A stretch of 64,000 bases of DNA, from the NCBI RefSeq assembly GCF_028640845.1, contig NC_080546.1:56121409-56185408 (forward strand). The letters are read 5' to 3'. Shown in pieces: positions 22,686 to 34,069 of this stretch. Below the pieces are notes generated by a model that worked only from the letters and a program-made list of their open reading frames with translations, did no database searches and was not told the origin of the DNA. Numbering within the stretch: position 1 is the first letter of the stretch; each line of letters opens with the position of its first letter. This stretch comes from Ahaetulla prasina. Its lineage: Eukaryota > Chordata > Lepidosauria > Squamata > Colubridae. A program made the translations under genes and the position numbers.

Positions 22686-23795
22686 GGAAGCAGCAGGTGA
22701 AGCTAAGCAAGATCACATCAAATACCTGTACAATTAGCACAGGGGCCCCCCAAGGCTGTGTGCTCTCCCCACTTCTCTTCTCTCTGTATACCAATGACTG
22801 CATCTCCAATGATCCATTTGTTAAGCTACTGAAGTTCGCAGATGACACAACAGTGATTGGTCTCATTCGAGACAATGACGAATCCGCATATAGACGAGAG
22901 GTCGAACGACTAGCCTTGTGGTGCAACCAAAACAATCTGGAACTGAACACACTCAAAACCGTAGAAATGGTGGTAGATTTTAGGAAAAACCCTTCCATAC
23001 TTCCACCTCTCACAATACTTGACAACACAGTATCAACAGTAGAAACCTTCAAATTTCTGGGTTCTATCATATCGCAAGATCTCAAATGGACAGCTAACAT
23101 CAAAAACATCATTAAAAAGGACAACAAAGAATGTTCTTTCTGCGCCAACTCAGTAAGCTCAAACTGCCCAAGGAGCTGCTGATCCAGTTCTACAGAGGAA
23201 TTATTGAGTCTGTCATTTGCACCTCTATAACTGTCTGGTTCGGTTCTGCAACCCAACAAGAAAACACAGACTTCAGAGGATAATTAGAACTGCAGAAAAA
23301 ATAATTGCTACCAACTTGCCTTCCATTGAGGACCTGTATACTGCACGAATCAAGAAGAGAGCCGTGAAAATATTTGCAGATCCCTCGCATCCTGGACATA
23401 AACTGTTTCAACTCCTACCCTCAAAACGACGCTATAGAGCACTGCACACCAGAACAACTAGACACAAGAACAGTTTTTTCCCGAAGGCCATCACTCTGCT
23501 AAACAAATAATTCCCTCAACACTGTCAGACTATTTACTGAATCTGCACTACTATTATTCGTTTCATAGTTCCCATCACCAATCTCTTTCCACTTATGACT
23601 GTATGACTATAACTTGTTGCTGGCAATCCTTATGATTTATATTGATATATTGATCATCAATTGTGTTGTAAATGTTGTACCTTGATGAACGTATCTTTTC
23701 TTTTATGTACACTGAGAGCATATGCACCAAGACAAATTCCTTGTGTGTCCAATCACACTTGGCCAATAAAATTCTATTCTATTCTATTCTAATTT
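22686..23795 (+). mobile_element. CR1-L3/Rex1-like LINE with ATTCT tail
   Basis: A 5'-truncated LINE carries the RT palm, thumb and C-terminal region, then a 3' UTR ending CACACTTGGCCAATAAAATT and five or so ATTCT units (23779-23795). The same 3' end recurs at 41779-41962, 45668-46005 (minus) and 56430-56603. Snake CR1-L3 elements of this type are known to seed (AATAG/ATTCT)n microsatellites. The ORF is broken near 23125 by a frameshift, leaving two open parts. Confidence 0.85.
22697..23510 (+). pseudogene. CR1-L3 reverse-transcriptase ORF, frameshifted
   Basis: The first part (22697-23182) has GAPQGCVLSPLLFSLY and the catalytic LKFADDTTVIG, followed by ETFKFLGSIISQDLKW. The second part (23217-23510) is in another frame and has RRYRALHTRTTRHKNSFFP, the conserved C-terminus of Rex1/CR1-L3 proteins. 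The N-terminal endonuclease and RT fingers are missing by 5' truncation. The intact enzyme would reverse-transcribe element RNA at a nicked target. Confidence 0.85.
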
Positions 23796-23806
23796 CTTAA
23801 TTTGCT

Positions 23807-24240
23807 GTATAGCCATTAATAGCTTTCAGCACGGATGCAAGAAACAGAGAGAATGCCTGGTGGATGAGTAGTTGCAGGGAGAAAAAAACAGTTGTAAATG
23901 GGGAAAAGAATGACTGGTTGATATAAGAGGATTTGTATGACCAGAGATAAAGCATGTTATTATAACCAAAAAACATCATCTATCTTTTTTGCATAGCTAC
24001 ATAAGGAATATGTAGAATTAAATTTTATCCATTCATTCATTTTTATTTATTTAATAAATAAATAAATTTATACATAGCTGTCCATCTTACAAACAAGTGA
24101 TTCTCGGCAGACATGTGACTTTGGACAGGAGTTCTTGGGGAATGTACATCTGTGTGGAGTTTTTGCCAGAGAAAGACTAACAATATGTAATATTGAATGT
24201 TCTTGAATGTGCTCTTCACAAATCTTCACAATAAAATCCA
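23807..24240. other. No gene recognised; short repeat remnants
   Basis: A minus frame at 23797-23979 has no domain. Around 24090-24140 there is a hint of the untyped interspersed repeat annotated at 26440-26645 and 56670-56960. An A/T-rich run at 24030-24070 is low-complexity. Confidence 0.4.
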
Positions 24241-25830
24241 GGCAGATTTTTATTTATTTATTTTATTTAATCGCATTTTTATACCGCCCTATCTCCCAAG
24301 GGACTCAGGGCAGTTTACAGCCTAATAAAAATACATATAAATACAAAATAAAACACCAATTTAAAAAACTTATTAAATAAGGCCGAATATTAAAACTACA
24401 ATAAGATAATAAAACCCCGTTAAAACCAAATTTAAAATTTGAAATTCTAGTCCAGTCCTGCACAAATAAATAGATGTGTCTTAAGCTCGCGGCGAAAGGT
24501 TTGAAGGTCAGGAAGTTGGCGAAGTCCTGGGGGAAGTTCGTTCCAGAGGGTGGGAGCCCCCACAGAAAAGGCCCTTCCCCTGGGCGTCGCCAGCCGGCAC
24601 TGCCTGGCTGATGGCACCCTGAGGAGTCCCTCCCTGTGAGAGCATACGGGTCGGTGGGAGGAAATCGGTGGCAGCAGATGGTCCCGTAAGTAACCCGGCC
24701 CTATGCCATGGAGCGCTTTGAAGATAGTTACCAAAATCTTGAAGCGCACCCGAAAGGCCACAGGTAGCCAGTGCAGTCTGCGCAGGAGTCACATGGGAGC
24801 CACGAGGGGCTCCCTCTATCACCCGCGCAGCCGCATTCTGGACCAACTGGAGCCTCCGGGTGCTCTTCAAGGGGAGCCCCATGTAGAGAGCATTGCAGTA
24901 ATCCAGACGAGACGTCACGAGGGCGTGAGTGACCGTGCATAGGGCATCCCAGTCTAGAAAGGGGCGCAACTGGCGAACCAGGCGAACCTGGTAAAAAGCT
25001 CTCCTGGAGACGGCCGTCAAATGGTCTTCAAAAGACAGCCGTCCATCCAGGAGAACGCCCAAGTTGCACACCCTCTCCATTGGGGCCAATGACTCGCCCC
25101 CGGCTGCAGCTGACTGTACCGGGGTGCCGGCATCCACAGCCACTCTGTCTTGGAGGGATTGAGCTTGAGCCTGTTTCTCCCCATCCAGACCCGTATGGCC
25201 TCCAGACACCGGGACAGCCCTTCGATAGCTTCGTTGGGGTGGCCCGGTGTGGAAAAGTACAGCTGAGTGTCATCAGCATACAGTTGGTACCTCACACCGA
25301 AACCACTGATGATCTCACCCAGTGGCTTCATATAGATGTTGAACAGGAGGGGTGAGAGAATCGACCCCTGCGGCACCCCACAAGTGAGGCGCCTCGGGGT
25401 CAACCTCTGCCCTCCCGTCAACACCATCTGCGACCGATCAGAGAGATAGGAGGAGAACCACCGATAAACGGTGCCTCCCACTCCCAATCCCTCCAACCGG
25501 TGCAGCAAGATACCATGGTCGATGGTATCAAAAGCCGCTGAGAGGTCTAATAGGACCAAGGCAAAGGAATAACCCCTATCCCTGGCCCTCCAGAGATCAT
25601 CAACCAACACGACCAAAGCCGTCTCAGTGCTGTAACCGGGCCGGAAGCCAGACTGGAACGGGTCTAGATAGACAGTTTCATCCAGGTACCGGGGTAATTG
25701 ACATGCCACCGCACTCTCTACAAACTTCGCCGCAAAGCGAAGGTTGGAGACCGGACAATAATTACCTAATACAGCTGGGTCCAGGGAAGGCTTCTTGAGG
25801 AGAGGTCTTTCAAGGCGGCCGGGAAGACCG
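24241..25830 (-). mobile_element. L2-type LINE, 5'-truncated, minus strand
   Basis: On the minus strand this runs from within the RT domain (about 25830) through the C-terminus to a 3' UTR ending at about 24241 with (TTTA)n-like tails. It includes the hairpin CCCAAGGGACTCAGGGC near 24294-24310. It is very similar to the insert at 46611-49557 and to the fragment at 40515-40852. It also keeps a 27-bp stretch (within 25700-25740) that the 46-49 kb copy has lost. The ORF is broken by frameshifts. Confidence 0.85.
24447..25709 (-). pseudogene. L2 ORF2 RT remnant, frameshifted
   Basis: Three overlapping frames carry the protein. Frame one (25017-25709) has DPFQSGFRPGYSTETAL, the first catalytic aspartate in [30 protein letters not shown] and YADDTQLYF. 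Frame two (24508-25209) has [13 protein letters not shown] and TSRLDYCNALYMGLPL motifs. Frame three (24447-24761) has GRAFSVGAPTLWNELPPGL. Catalytic residues are intact, but indels separate them, so no full protein can be made. Confidence 0.85.
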
Positions 25831-25889
25831 GGAAATAATTTTATATTATTTTAAAGTCCCAGTGATCAGTATTGAATCTTAATTTATAA

Positions 25890-25893
25890 GTAT

Positions 25894-25940
<47 letters not shown>

Positions 25941-26345
25941 TTTGTCACAACAGTATATATAAGCATAAGCATAAAATAACTATACAATATATAAGCATAT
26001 ATATAACTATAAGTATGTAATAACTATATTAATTGGATATAATGAAACGGAACATTAGGACAGGAATGGTAGGCACGTGCTCTTATGCACGCCCCTTACA
26101 GACTTCTTAGGAATGGGGTGAGGTATTTTGTTTTAATCAGAGGAGTGAAGAATTCTTCTTGTAAAATATTTCTGGACATGCTCAATTGTATTGATGTCTG
26201 AAATGTGATATGGGTTCCAGACAGGCGAGCGGTATTCAAGGTTTGGTCTAACAAATGTTTTATATGCTCTGGTTAGTAGTGTAGTCTCATAGAACAAAAT
26301 GTGGGACTTACTTGGTGCCATATGTTTATGTCTATGTTCCCACAA
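25890..26345 (-). mobile_element. CR1/Jockey-like LINE 3' end, second family
   Basis: On the minus strand a short frame (26133-26345) has YKTFVRPNLEYRSPVWNPY, a conserved C-terminal RT motif of CR1/Jockey-type LINEs. A 3' UTR with TCCTAATGTTCCG, ATACTTATAG and GCTTATGCTTATAT-like repeats follows. The 3' end at about 25943 abuts (TTTA)n at 25891-25943. A second copy of the same 3' UTR is at 54935-55115. Confidence 0.65.
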
Positions 26346-26439
26346 TCATGCAGTATTGTCTGTCAGTCCTACAATCGCTACTTTCTTCTGACCACATAAA
26401 TGTATTCATTCTGTATTCAATTGTATTCATTCTAAATCA

Positions 26440-26645
26440 TCTGAACCAAAAACAGGTAGTTCTTGTTTAGAATCACAAGAGAGACCGGAAACATGATTGC
26501 TAAGCCTTAGGGTAGTTAAGCATAAAATCACATGATTCTGACGGGCTTGTGGTCTCACTTCCCATTTGGTCATTAAGTGAATTACCATGGTCATCAAATG
26601 ATATGTCACATGACTACAAGTTGCAATTTTACACTTCATTGTCCA
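26440..26645 (-). repeat. Interspersed repeat of unknown class, copy 1
   Basis: On the minus strand this resembles the plus-strand repeat at 56670-56960 and the flanks of the repeat at 50398-51135. Phrases such as AAGTGAAT, 'gtcacatgac' and 'catgattgctaagcc' recur in the same order. The family is widespread in squamates in my recollection, but I cannot name its class. No termini or TSD are resolved. Confidence 0.45.
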
Positions 26646-26818
26646 TTATCTCTTCTTGGTAGAAACCAACAATGACGTGCCTGAATGCTGATCGTATGGC
26701 AATGGGATGCTGTATATATATTGAAATAATTGCTGTATAGATTTCTTCCTTCCATAAAAATAAAACAAACTACAGAATATAGTGTGTGTATGTGTGTGTG
26801 TGCATGTGTGTGTGTGTG

Positions 26819-27489
26819 TGTTAGTGTAGGAAGAAAATAGCCAGTATCACCACTAAAAGGGAGAAAACACTAAAATCAGAAAGAAAGGCTCAGGAAAATA
26901 CAAACTACATATTACCAAAAGAAAAGGAAACTGCAGCTCCAAACACATTAGAATAGAAAATCATTAAGAATCTCCATAAAAGCAGATAGCCCAAAAAGAA
27001 GAAAAACAGGATCAGAGTACTTAAAATTCCAATGTAGTAGAAAAACTCCAAGAAGAACAGAATCAGAGTAATTAAAATTCCAATATAATGGAAAGGGAAG
27101 AAAAGGTAATGTAAATGTAGGAGGAGATGGATTACAATAACCAAAAAGGAAGCCAACGAAAAGGTGCAAAAGACAGGATGAAAACTATCAGTATTAAGGA
27201 AACACACTTTTGATAAATAAAAAAAATATTAGCAAGCACTTCCTTGCCAGTACTACAGGCAGAGAGCAAAACAGGAATGAAACCATTAACACAGGAACCA
27301 CACAAAGCCTGAACCATTAGTGCGAACTACACAAAGAACTTCAAAGGTAAAAAAGGTATAAAACACCTAGTCACACACAACTTGTTTGCTAGCCCAGGAA
27401 GGTGTGTCCTTGCTGCCGCTTGTACCTCCTTCCTGAAAAATAAAGAGACCTGACTTTCACGCAGCTGCTCCGTTTGAATTATTCAGTCA
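26819..27489 (+). mobile_element. Putative solo LTR
   Basis: The layout is that of a retroviral or Gypsy LTR: a possible TG start after (TG)n at about 26785-26820, a TATA box TATAAAA at 27357-27363, a polyadenylation signal AATAAA at 27439-27444, and a possible CA end at 27489. TGGCAACGC, a primer-binding-site-like TGG start, follows. Upstream, an imperfect 54-bp unit containing ATCAGAGTA and TTAAAATTCCAAT is tandemly duplicated (26996 and 27050), as U3 enhancers often are. The TG start merges with the microsatellite and no TSD is visible, so the edges are uncertain. Confidence 0.45.
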
Positions 27490-27540
27490 CGTTGGCAACG
27501 CTTCCCAGCGGGAAATTCGAACCCAGCCCAGGAAGATTTG

Positions 27541-28087
27541 GAAAAAAATATAATCTAACATTAGGAAAAAATATAAAACCTATGTGGCATGTTAAATTTT
27601 AGGTGAAAATTTTAGATCACTGTAGCAATGGATTACAGTAGAGAATCCTCCTTCTCCCTACACTGTATATTCCATTTTTGAACTGTAAAATGTTTTAGAA
27701 ATAGCTTGAAAGAGATAAAGTCTTTCATTACAGTCTAAAGCATAAAACATTCTATGAAGAAGTCTTATAAAAAGGGAAATAAAAATATGGGGAAAATAGT
27801 TTCTCTACATAGAAAATGTGAAGAAAAAAGATTTTCAAATATTGGAGGAAAAGACATATTTATATCTGCATTCTCAGAAAGAATGCTAACATACAAATGG
27901 AAAATAAGTTAGATGGATAATATGTTACAACATGAAATACTGTGAAAAGACTACAAGGGTAAAGTAAATAGACATTCCAAAATCACGAGAACATTTTTTT
28001 CAAGGAATATTTATTTACAAGAAACTAATATAAAGGTAATATTACCTAAAAAGTGTTACACTTAGTCATAGTGTAACACTTATAGTC
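27541..28087. other. AT-rich DNA, no gene recognised
   Basis: I see no coding frame, repeat family or RNA gene between the putative LTR leader and the following SINE. Confidence 0.45.
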
Positions 28088-28308
28088 ATAGCCTGCAATT
28101 ACTGCAGGTTCGAGCCCGGCCCAAGGTTGACTCAGCCTTCCATCCTTTATAAGGTAGGTAAAATGAGGACCCAGATTGTTGGGGGGGGCAATAAGTTGAC
28201 TTTGTAAAAAATATACAAATAGAATGAGACTATTGCCTTATACACTGTAAGCCGCCCTGAGTCTTCGGAGAAGGGCGGGGTATAAATGTAAACAAAAAAA
28301 AAAAAATA
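28088..28308 (+). mobile_element. tRNA-derived SINE, 5'-truncated
   Basis: The copy starts within the tRNA-like head (AGCCTGCAATTACTGCAGG) and keeps the B box GGTTCGAGCCC, the AAATGAGGACCCAGATTG body, the CCGCCCTGAGTC hairpin tail and a poly-A end at about 28290-28305. The A box is missing. It is close in sequence to 11149-11410. Confidence 0.85.
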
Positions 28309-28384
28309 GCAAAAAGGAACTTGGGAATAACTACCATCTTTGTAAGCAGAATGCTGCTACCACAAGACAGGCAAATGCCTCATT

Positions 28385-29425
28385 GAGTCTATGTAGAAAG
28401 GACATTCAATAAATAATCAATATTCCAGAAGATAGACTGAAAATACTTGACAGATTTGAACACTCCAGAACCCTATATAACAAAATGAAATTCAATGATA
28501 AGAAAAGTAAGATTCTACATTTATGCAAAAAACCCCAAATGCGTAAGTATAGAATAGGTGGTATCTGGCTCAATAGTAGTAACTGCAAGAGGGATATTAG
28601 AATCTAGTGGCTAATCACTTAAATATGAGCTAGCAATGTGCTATAGCTGCCAAAAAAGCCAGTGCAGTCCTAGGTTGCATTAATAGACATATAGAATCAA
28701 GATCACACAAAGTGATAATACTACTTTATAATGCCTTGGTTAGACCACATTTGGAATATTACATCCAGTTTTGGTTACCATGATGTAAAAAAGATGTTGA
28801 GATTCTAGAAAGTGCGCAGCAACAAAAATGATTAGAGAACTGGAGCAGGGGTGGGTTCTAGTTACCTTTACTACCAATTCGCAATGGGAGCACCTACACA
28901 CACACACTTCTGCACATGTACAGAAGCTTCTGTGCATACGCAGATTGTCAATTATGACATCTGGGTGGGTGGGCGGAGCCTCCTGGCATTTTTACTACTG
29001 GTTCTAAAGAACTGGACAGAACCGGGAGCAACCCACCACTGAACTGGACGCTAAAATGTACATAAAATGGTTGCAGGTATTAGGTATGTCTAGTTTAATG
29101 AAAAGAAGGACTAGGCCTGATATGATAGCAGTGTTCAATATCTAAGGGCCATCACAAAGAAGAGGGGAGCCAACCTATTTTCCAAAGCACCTGAAGACTG
29201 GACAAGAAACAATGGATGGAATCTAATCAAGGATCGAAGCAACCTAGAAAGGAGAAATTTCCTGACAGTGAGAATAATTAATCAGTGAAACAACTTGAAG
29301 TTGTGGTTGCTCCGACATGGAAGGTTTTTAAGAAGATATTGGACAATATCCTATTTTGCTTGAGCGGGGGATTAGGCTAGAAGACTTCCAATGTTCTGTC
29401 CAACTCTGTTATTCTTTTAAATATG
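28385..29425 (+). mobile_element. CR1 LINE 3' fragment, split by a MITE
   Basis: The CR1 copy runs 28385-28845, is interrupted by a MITE at 28846-29041, and resumes from about 29050 to a CR1-type end at about 29425 (GTCCAACTCTGTTATTC). It aligns with 53600-54490, and that copy shows the unoccupied insertion site GACTGGAG at 54097-54104. The reading frame is heavily degraded, for example stop codons after the AGGGATATTAG region. Confidence 0.85.
28846..29041. mobile_element. hAT-type MITE, 196 bp, with TSD
   Basis: The ends are CAGGGGTGGGTTC and CAACCCACCACTG. TSDs AACTGGAG (28838-28845) and AACTGGAC (29042-29049) match at 7 of 8. It lies inside a CR1 copy. The interior has GGTGGGTGGGCGGAGCC and two inverted 'ttctgtgcatacgca / gcacatgtacagaagc' phrases. 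Relatives are at 33530-33692 and 50846-50986. Confidence 0.85.
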
Positions 29426-31376
29426 TTAAATAAATAAACTTTGCCTTATGGCTTTGTGTGTCAAGAAATTAAACCAACTATAAGTGATTCAACAAACCAT
29501 GATTAAATAAATCCTGGGTCACTTCCATGTGTGAACCCAGTTTCTTTTTCAACCTTTAATCATGTGATGCATGGACCATTGCAGACTCATTTCAAGCAAT
29601 GCTTTTGTCAGGATGGCCTAACCTTAAGGCTAAATGTTTTTTCATGACATAATCTGCAGATGCCAAGGCTCAGGAATATGTTCATTGCAAGTATATCCAT
29701 GTGAGAATAGCTGACTGACACCTCATGATGGCCAAATCATTTAATTATCACCAAGGACAGGAGGGAAATAGTATAAAAAGATGAAAAGCAAGAAAAGTAA
29801 AGAAGACAGGAAAAAAAGAATTAGCAATTCTAAGTGGAGTAAACTTGGATAAGGTATAAATCCATCTCCTATGTACATGAAACAAAAGGACGGAGGAAGA
29901 AAATAAAAAGAGTTATGGAATTCTGCCTTTACAAACTTTGAAATATCTTCCCTCTTCAATAATAGTGTGAGTTTTATTTCTAATATAATGTTTAACCTTA
30001 TAGTCATTTTCTGCATGATTATTTAGACTTAATTTTGAGTTCAAAATAGTAAAATCCAAATGAAAAGTTATACCATATGCCTTTAAAAAAAATAAACATC
30101 TAAACTCTTACAAGAGTTTATGTCAATTCATCTTTAAATCAGATGAAAAGCAAAAATAATTACAATGGCATTCATACCGATCAAAATGAAGAATCCATAT
30201 TTTAAAAGTCTTATTGGTCTCTGCCCTAATTAAAAATAAAATTATTAATGGCTGGATTCTGTAAAATTAAATATTAATCTTCAGTGCCATGAAAAATATA
30301 TTTAAAATATATGTTAAATAAAATAATTTAGATTATATTAATAATAAATAACACTTTGCTTTTTAACATTGAAACAATTCATATTAATTATACTAACATA
30401 AGGCCTTTAATAGCATCAAGGAAAAATTAGATTAGAAGAAACAAAACTTGACTGATCCAAATCATATATTTTAGAAAAGTTTCCCACTGAAATCTGTAAT
30501 ATTTTTCTGAACATCACCTTGCTACTCATATAATATTTTATCTTAAAGGAGGAAATGTTATAAGAAGTTAAAAGTAGAAATGCAAGGTGAAAATACGAGT
30601 CTGCCTAGAGAAAAAGAGAAGTAAGTGAAATTACAATAAAAGAAACCTTTTTTCAAGAAATGAAGGAAATAAATCAGAAATAATTAAGACCTTTGCTTGA
30701 GGCAAGATAATATAAATCAAATAAAGCCCTAGGTTGCAAAGAAAATTAAATTAAAAGGCCCTTCTTTGTACCAAAGATTTATCATTCTTTAAGCCCTGTA
30801 GGGCTGGAATGCTGTTTTTGTTTTCTAAACATCAAATAGATACAATTTTGTTTGCTTCTTTCATTTCAGACTTTTTCTTTTTTTAAAAAAATAAACATCT
30901 CAATACATGAAACCATACAAATGTTTTGGTAGATTTTTTTAAAATTTACTTTTCTTTTCAAATTGAAAATTTTCAGTAGTCTTAACACCTAATTACAAGC
31001 AGCTGTAGGAAAACAGCAAGACTGATATATCAGTGAGTCTGCTCAGTCCTGACTTGTTTTTATATAGATGCCACTAAGAGTTGCTATCCACTTAATAGTT
31101 TGACTAACCTATTTTGATATATAGACTTCAATTATTTGTGATTAAAAGCAATCCATGAATCACAATAATAATACATAAGCTGTACTCTACTTGTATACAT
31201 ACAATCATATACTACAACAATATACACAACCAGAAAGTTAATTAACTCATTTTTTATCAAGAAATCATAGATATAAATAGATAAACTATAGATATACCAA
31301 CTTATAAAAATAGGAAAAAAGGGGGACAATATTGGAAAATTTTCAATTTTAAATACTTTTGCCTTTAATTTTTTTG
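29426..31376. other. Long AT-rich stretch without recognised genes
   Basis: I find no coding frame with a domain and no element. The frames at 29741-30016 and 31132-31329 are on the minus strand and are probably random. Segments near 30000-30800 look non-repetitive. Confidence 0.45.
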
Positions 31377-31517
31377 TTACTGTGTTTCCCCAAAAATAAG
31401 ACCCTGTCTTATATTTTTTTGAATTCTGAAATAAGCGCTTGGCCTTATTGCTATGTGCTCAAAAGCCCGATTGGGCTTATTATCAGGGGATGTCTTATTT
31501 TGAGGAAAACAGGGTAG
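31377..31517. mobile_element. Palindromic MITE, class unresolved
   Basis: The ends are GTTTCCCCAAAAATAAGAC and the inverted GTCTTATTTTGAGGAAAAC, and the interior has a further 'aagcccgattgggcttatt' near-palindrome. It resembles a widespread tetrapod MITE with a TGTTTCCCC terminus. No TSD could be read with confidence. Confidence 0.6.
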
Positions 31518-31647
31518 AAGGAATTTTTTTAATGTAGGTTGTAAACATTAATAATAAAACACATTGTCACATAACTGTTTCAAAATACAATCACCATCAT
31601 CCTAGAAGCCTTTTCATCTGTTTAGGATTTTTTTTCACTTTAAAATT

Positions 31648-31952
31648 CAGGGGTCAAATTCAGCAGGTTCTGACAGATTCTAGAGAACCGGTAGCAGAAA
31701 TTTTGAGTAGTTCGGAGAACCAGCAAATACCACCTTTGGCTGGCCCCAGAGTAGGGTGAGAATGGAGGTTTGCAATATCCTTCCTCTACCCCCTCGGAGT
31801 GGGGAGAGAATGGGGATTTTGGAGTATCCTTCCTCTGGAGTGGGGTGGGAATGGAGATTTTGCAGTATCCTTTCCCTTCCATGCCCACCAAACCACGCCC
31901 ACCAAGCCACGCCCACAGAACCAGTAGTAAAAAAAATTGAATTCCACCACTC
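31648..31952. mobile_element. hAT-type MITE, 305 bp, with TSD
   Basis: It starts CAGGGGTCAAATTC and ends TTGAATTCCACCACTC, an imperfect inverted pair. TSDs TTAAAATT (31640-31647) and TTCAAATT (31953-31960) match at 7 of 8. The interior carries tandem-like units containing GGGAATGGAGATTTTGCAG (three degenerate copies, about 31760-31870) and CCACGCCCACC repeats. It encodes nothing. The long frames on both strands are repeat artefacts. Confidence 0.75.
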
Positions 31953-31989
31953 TTCAAATTAAACAAATTGTCAGTGATCAAGGGTTATA

Positions 31990-33529
31990 TTTGTATTATG
32001 TTGATTCTGCCATTTATTTAGTTATTTATTTAGTTATTTATTTATTTTGTTTGTTTACATTGCATTACCCTAAGGCTTTGGTATAAAAAAGCCAAAAAAA
32101 GGATAGAGCAAATAAAATTTAGCCAGAATTACTACATAAATGCAGTACAATTATACATACATATACACACACATCTGTATATATGAGTTTCTCTCTCTGT
32201 GTGTATTTATACTGCACATACACAGCAATAGAATAGTAATGTGTAATAAGCCCATACACGATAAAACTGTTTTCTTGTGGCCGATATCACCGATTTGCCA
32301 TAAATAACCTTTCCCCAAATAATACCTCTCCATTGTCTCTGATAGGTTGTCTATAATGCACTCAGAATATTATTTTAAGAGAACGGCTCTAATGCTATTT
32401 TTTTCTCTAGAAAATTGCTGCAAAAAAGTCCCTGAAGTTGATAGAAAATAATAGAAAGGATAAAAAAAATTTTAGATCAATCTCACATGTGCCTGGGAAC
32501 AGATAAACCATTTAACTAAAAGGGAAACTTAAGAAATGCAAGTCTTAATGTTTCCAAAGCAACTGAGCAGTGAAGATGCAGGTCGGCCAGACATAGGAAA
32601 TGAAACCAACTTGATTATTCTTTATGATGAAGTATTTGAATTATTTGAGTTGGGTTAGCTAAAGAAAACAACAAAGAATAGCTCAATCTATTTCGCTTCA
32701 AAATAGCTCCCCAAAGTCCTTTGGTGTGGGGTGTTTTTATGTGTGTATTTGTACACACATATCACCCCAATTGTCAGACAATTCCTCTGGCTCCTCATTA
32801 ATTTAAGGCCCAGTTTGAAAATAAGCCTCAATTTATAAAAGCCTCAGTGGGCTTTCTCTATCCCTTCTTTTATTCCTCGGCACATCTGACATGGCCCCTC
32901 TTCCCTTTCCCTCCAGATAAGATGCTAGTGTGATTAAAAGCTCATGCTTCAGCTATGCCACCATATCACTTAGTTTGTTGGTTTGCCAGTGGCAATGCAA
33001 GCACAGATTATTAATAGAACAGCTCATGCTGTCAGGAGAGAAAAGAAATCCATAAACTAAAGGAAAATCTTATGTGGGATCTAAAGCCAAAGAGAAATTA
33101 TATGTACATGTGCTTTTCCTCTATATTATCCCTACCTTTTTATTACATTATCTCTAACTATAATCAAATCAGTAGTGAAATATCATTTGAAATATTGCCA
33201 TTGTTTTGAAAAAAGACCTTGATAGTTTTGCTAGTCCAGGATAGAAGTATTTTTGCCCTTCACACCATTCTGTTCTGGGATGTCTAAAACCAATATAAAG
33301 TAATACATCACCTGAGTGATAATAGTGTCTATGTATTTCAAGAAACAAAGACCACTGTGCTTCCCTGAACACATCAGTCTGCAAGTTCCTCAGACATTGG
33401 CAGTGCTTTTGTAAAGCTACCATCTTCGAGAATCAGTCCTTCCATATAGGGATTCTCTATTTTAACCATCAGGTTTTCTATGACTATTTTTACTTATTAA
33501 CATTTTAAGATGATATTTCCTTTCCAGTG
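31990..33529. other. Possibly unique DNA, candidate regulatory region
   Basis: A short (TTTA)-rich run at about 32005-32050 is low-complexity. From about 32400 to 33100 the sequence is not obviously repetitive and has mixed composition with homeobox-like ATTA cores, which is the look of conserved non-coding DNA. This is impression only. No gene frame is supported (33169-33423 minus lacks a domain). Confidence 0.25.
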
Positions 33530-33692
33530 CAATAGTGGATTTCACTTACCTTTGCTACAGTTCGGAACTGTGAGCTTGCGCAAAGCACTTCTGTGCATGT
33601 GTAGAGCATCTGTGATGACATCTAGGTGGGTGGGTGGAGCCATTGCTAACAGTTCACCCAAACCAGGGCGAACCGATAGAAACTCACCACTG
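33530..33692. mobile_element. hAT-type MITE, 163 bp, with TSD
   Basis: The ends are CAATAGTGGATTTC (a mutated CAGGGGTGGGTTC) and GAAACTCACCACTG. TSDs TTCCAGTG (33522-33529) and TTCCAATG (33693-33700) match at 7 of 8. The interior has TGTGATGACATCTAGGTGGG and GGGTGGAGCC as in 28846-29041. Confidence 0.8.
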
Positions 33693-34069
33693 TTCCAATG
33701 CATTCAAACATAAAAGCATAGAGCTGTGACTTCATGAAAACTAGAACCAGGATTTATAAGAGTTTTTCTGATTATAAAACTTTGACATTCTGACTATATT
33801 CAGAAGCAAGAAAAATGATGTTTTATCCTGCCCTATAGTGCACATTTGGCTGTACATCCTTACAAAAAAACTGTGCCAGCAACTGTCACAGACACATTGC
33901 TGACTGAAATATTCATCTTTCCATGTGATGACCAAGAGCCACTAACAGGACTGCTTCTGGTTTCAACCACTGACTCATACCCAGTTGCTATGGTAATTCA
34001 CAGTTTAATAAAGATCAAGAGATAATAACAGTACAAGCATGCAAACCAAGCAGAATCTGAGACATTTGC

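Noticed and set aside
24728..25355. Additional open frames on both strands over the L2 element
   Set aside because: They are shadows of the GC-rich L2 ORF2, whose real frame is fixed by the RT motifs.
27490..27530. Primer-binding site with extended complementarity to a whole tRNA 3' half
   Set aside because: The reverse complement has a CCA end and a TTCGAAT-like loop, but the stem pairing and the distance between them do not fit a tRNA. Only the short TGG start is LTR-like.
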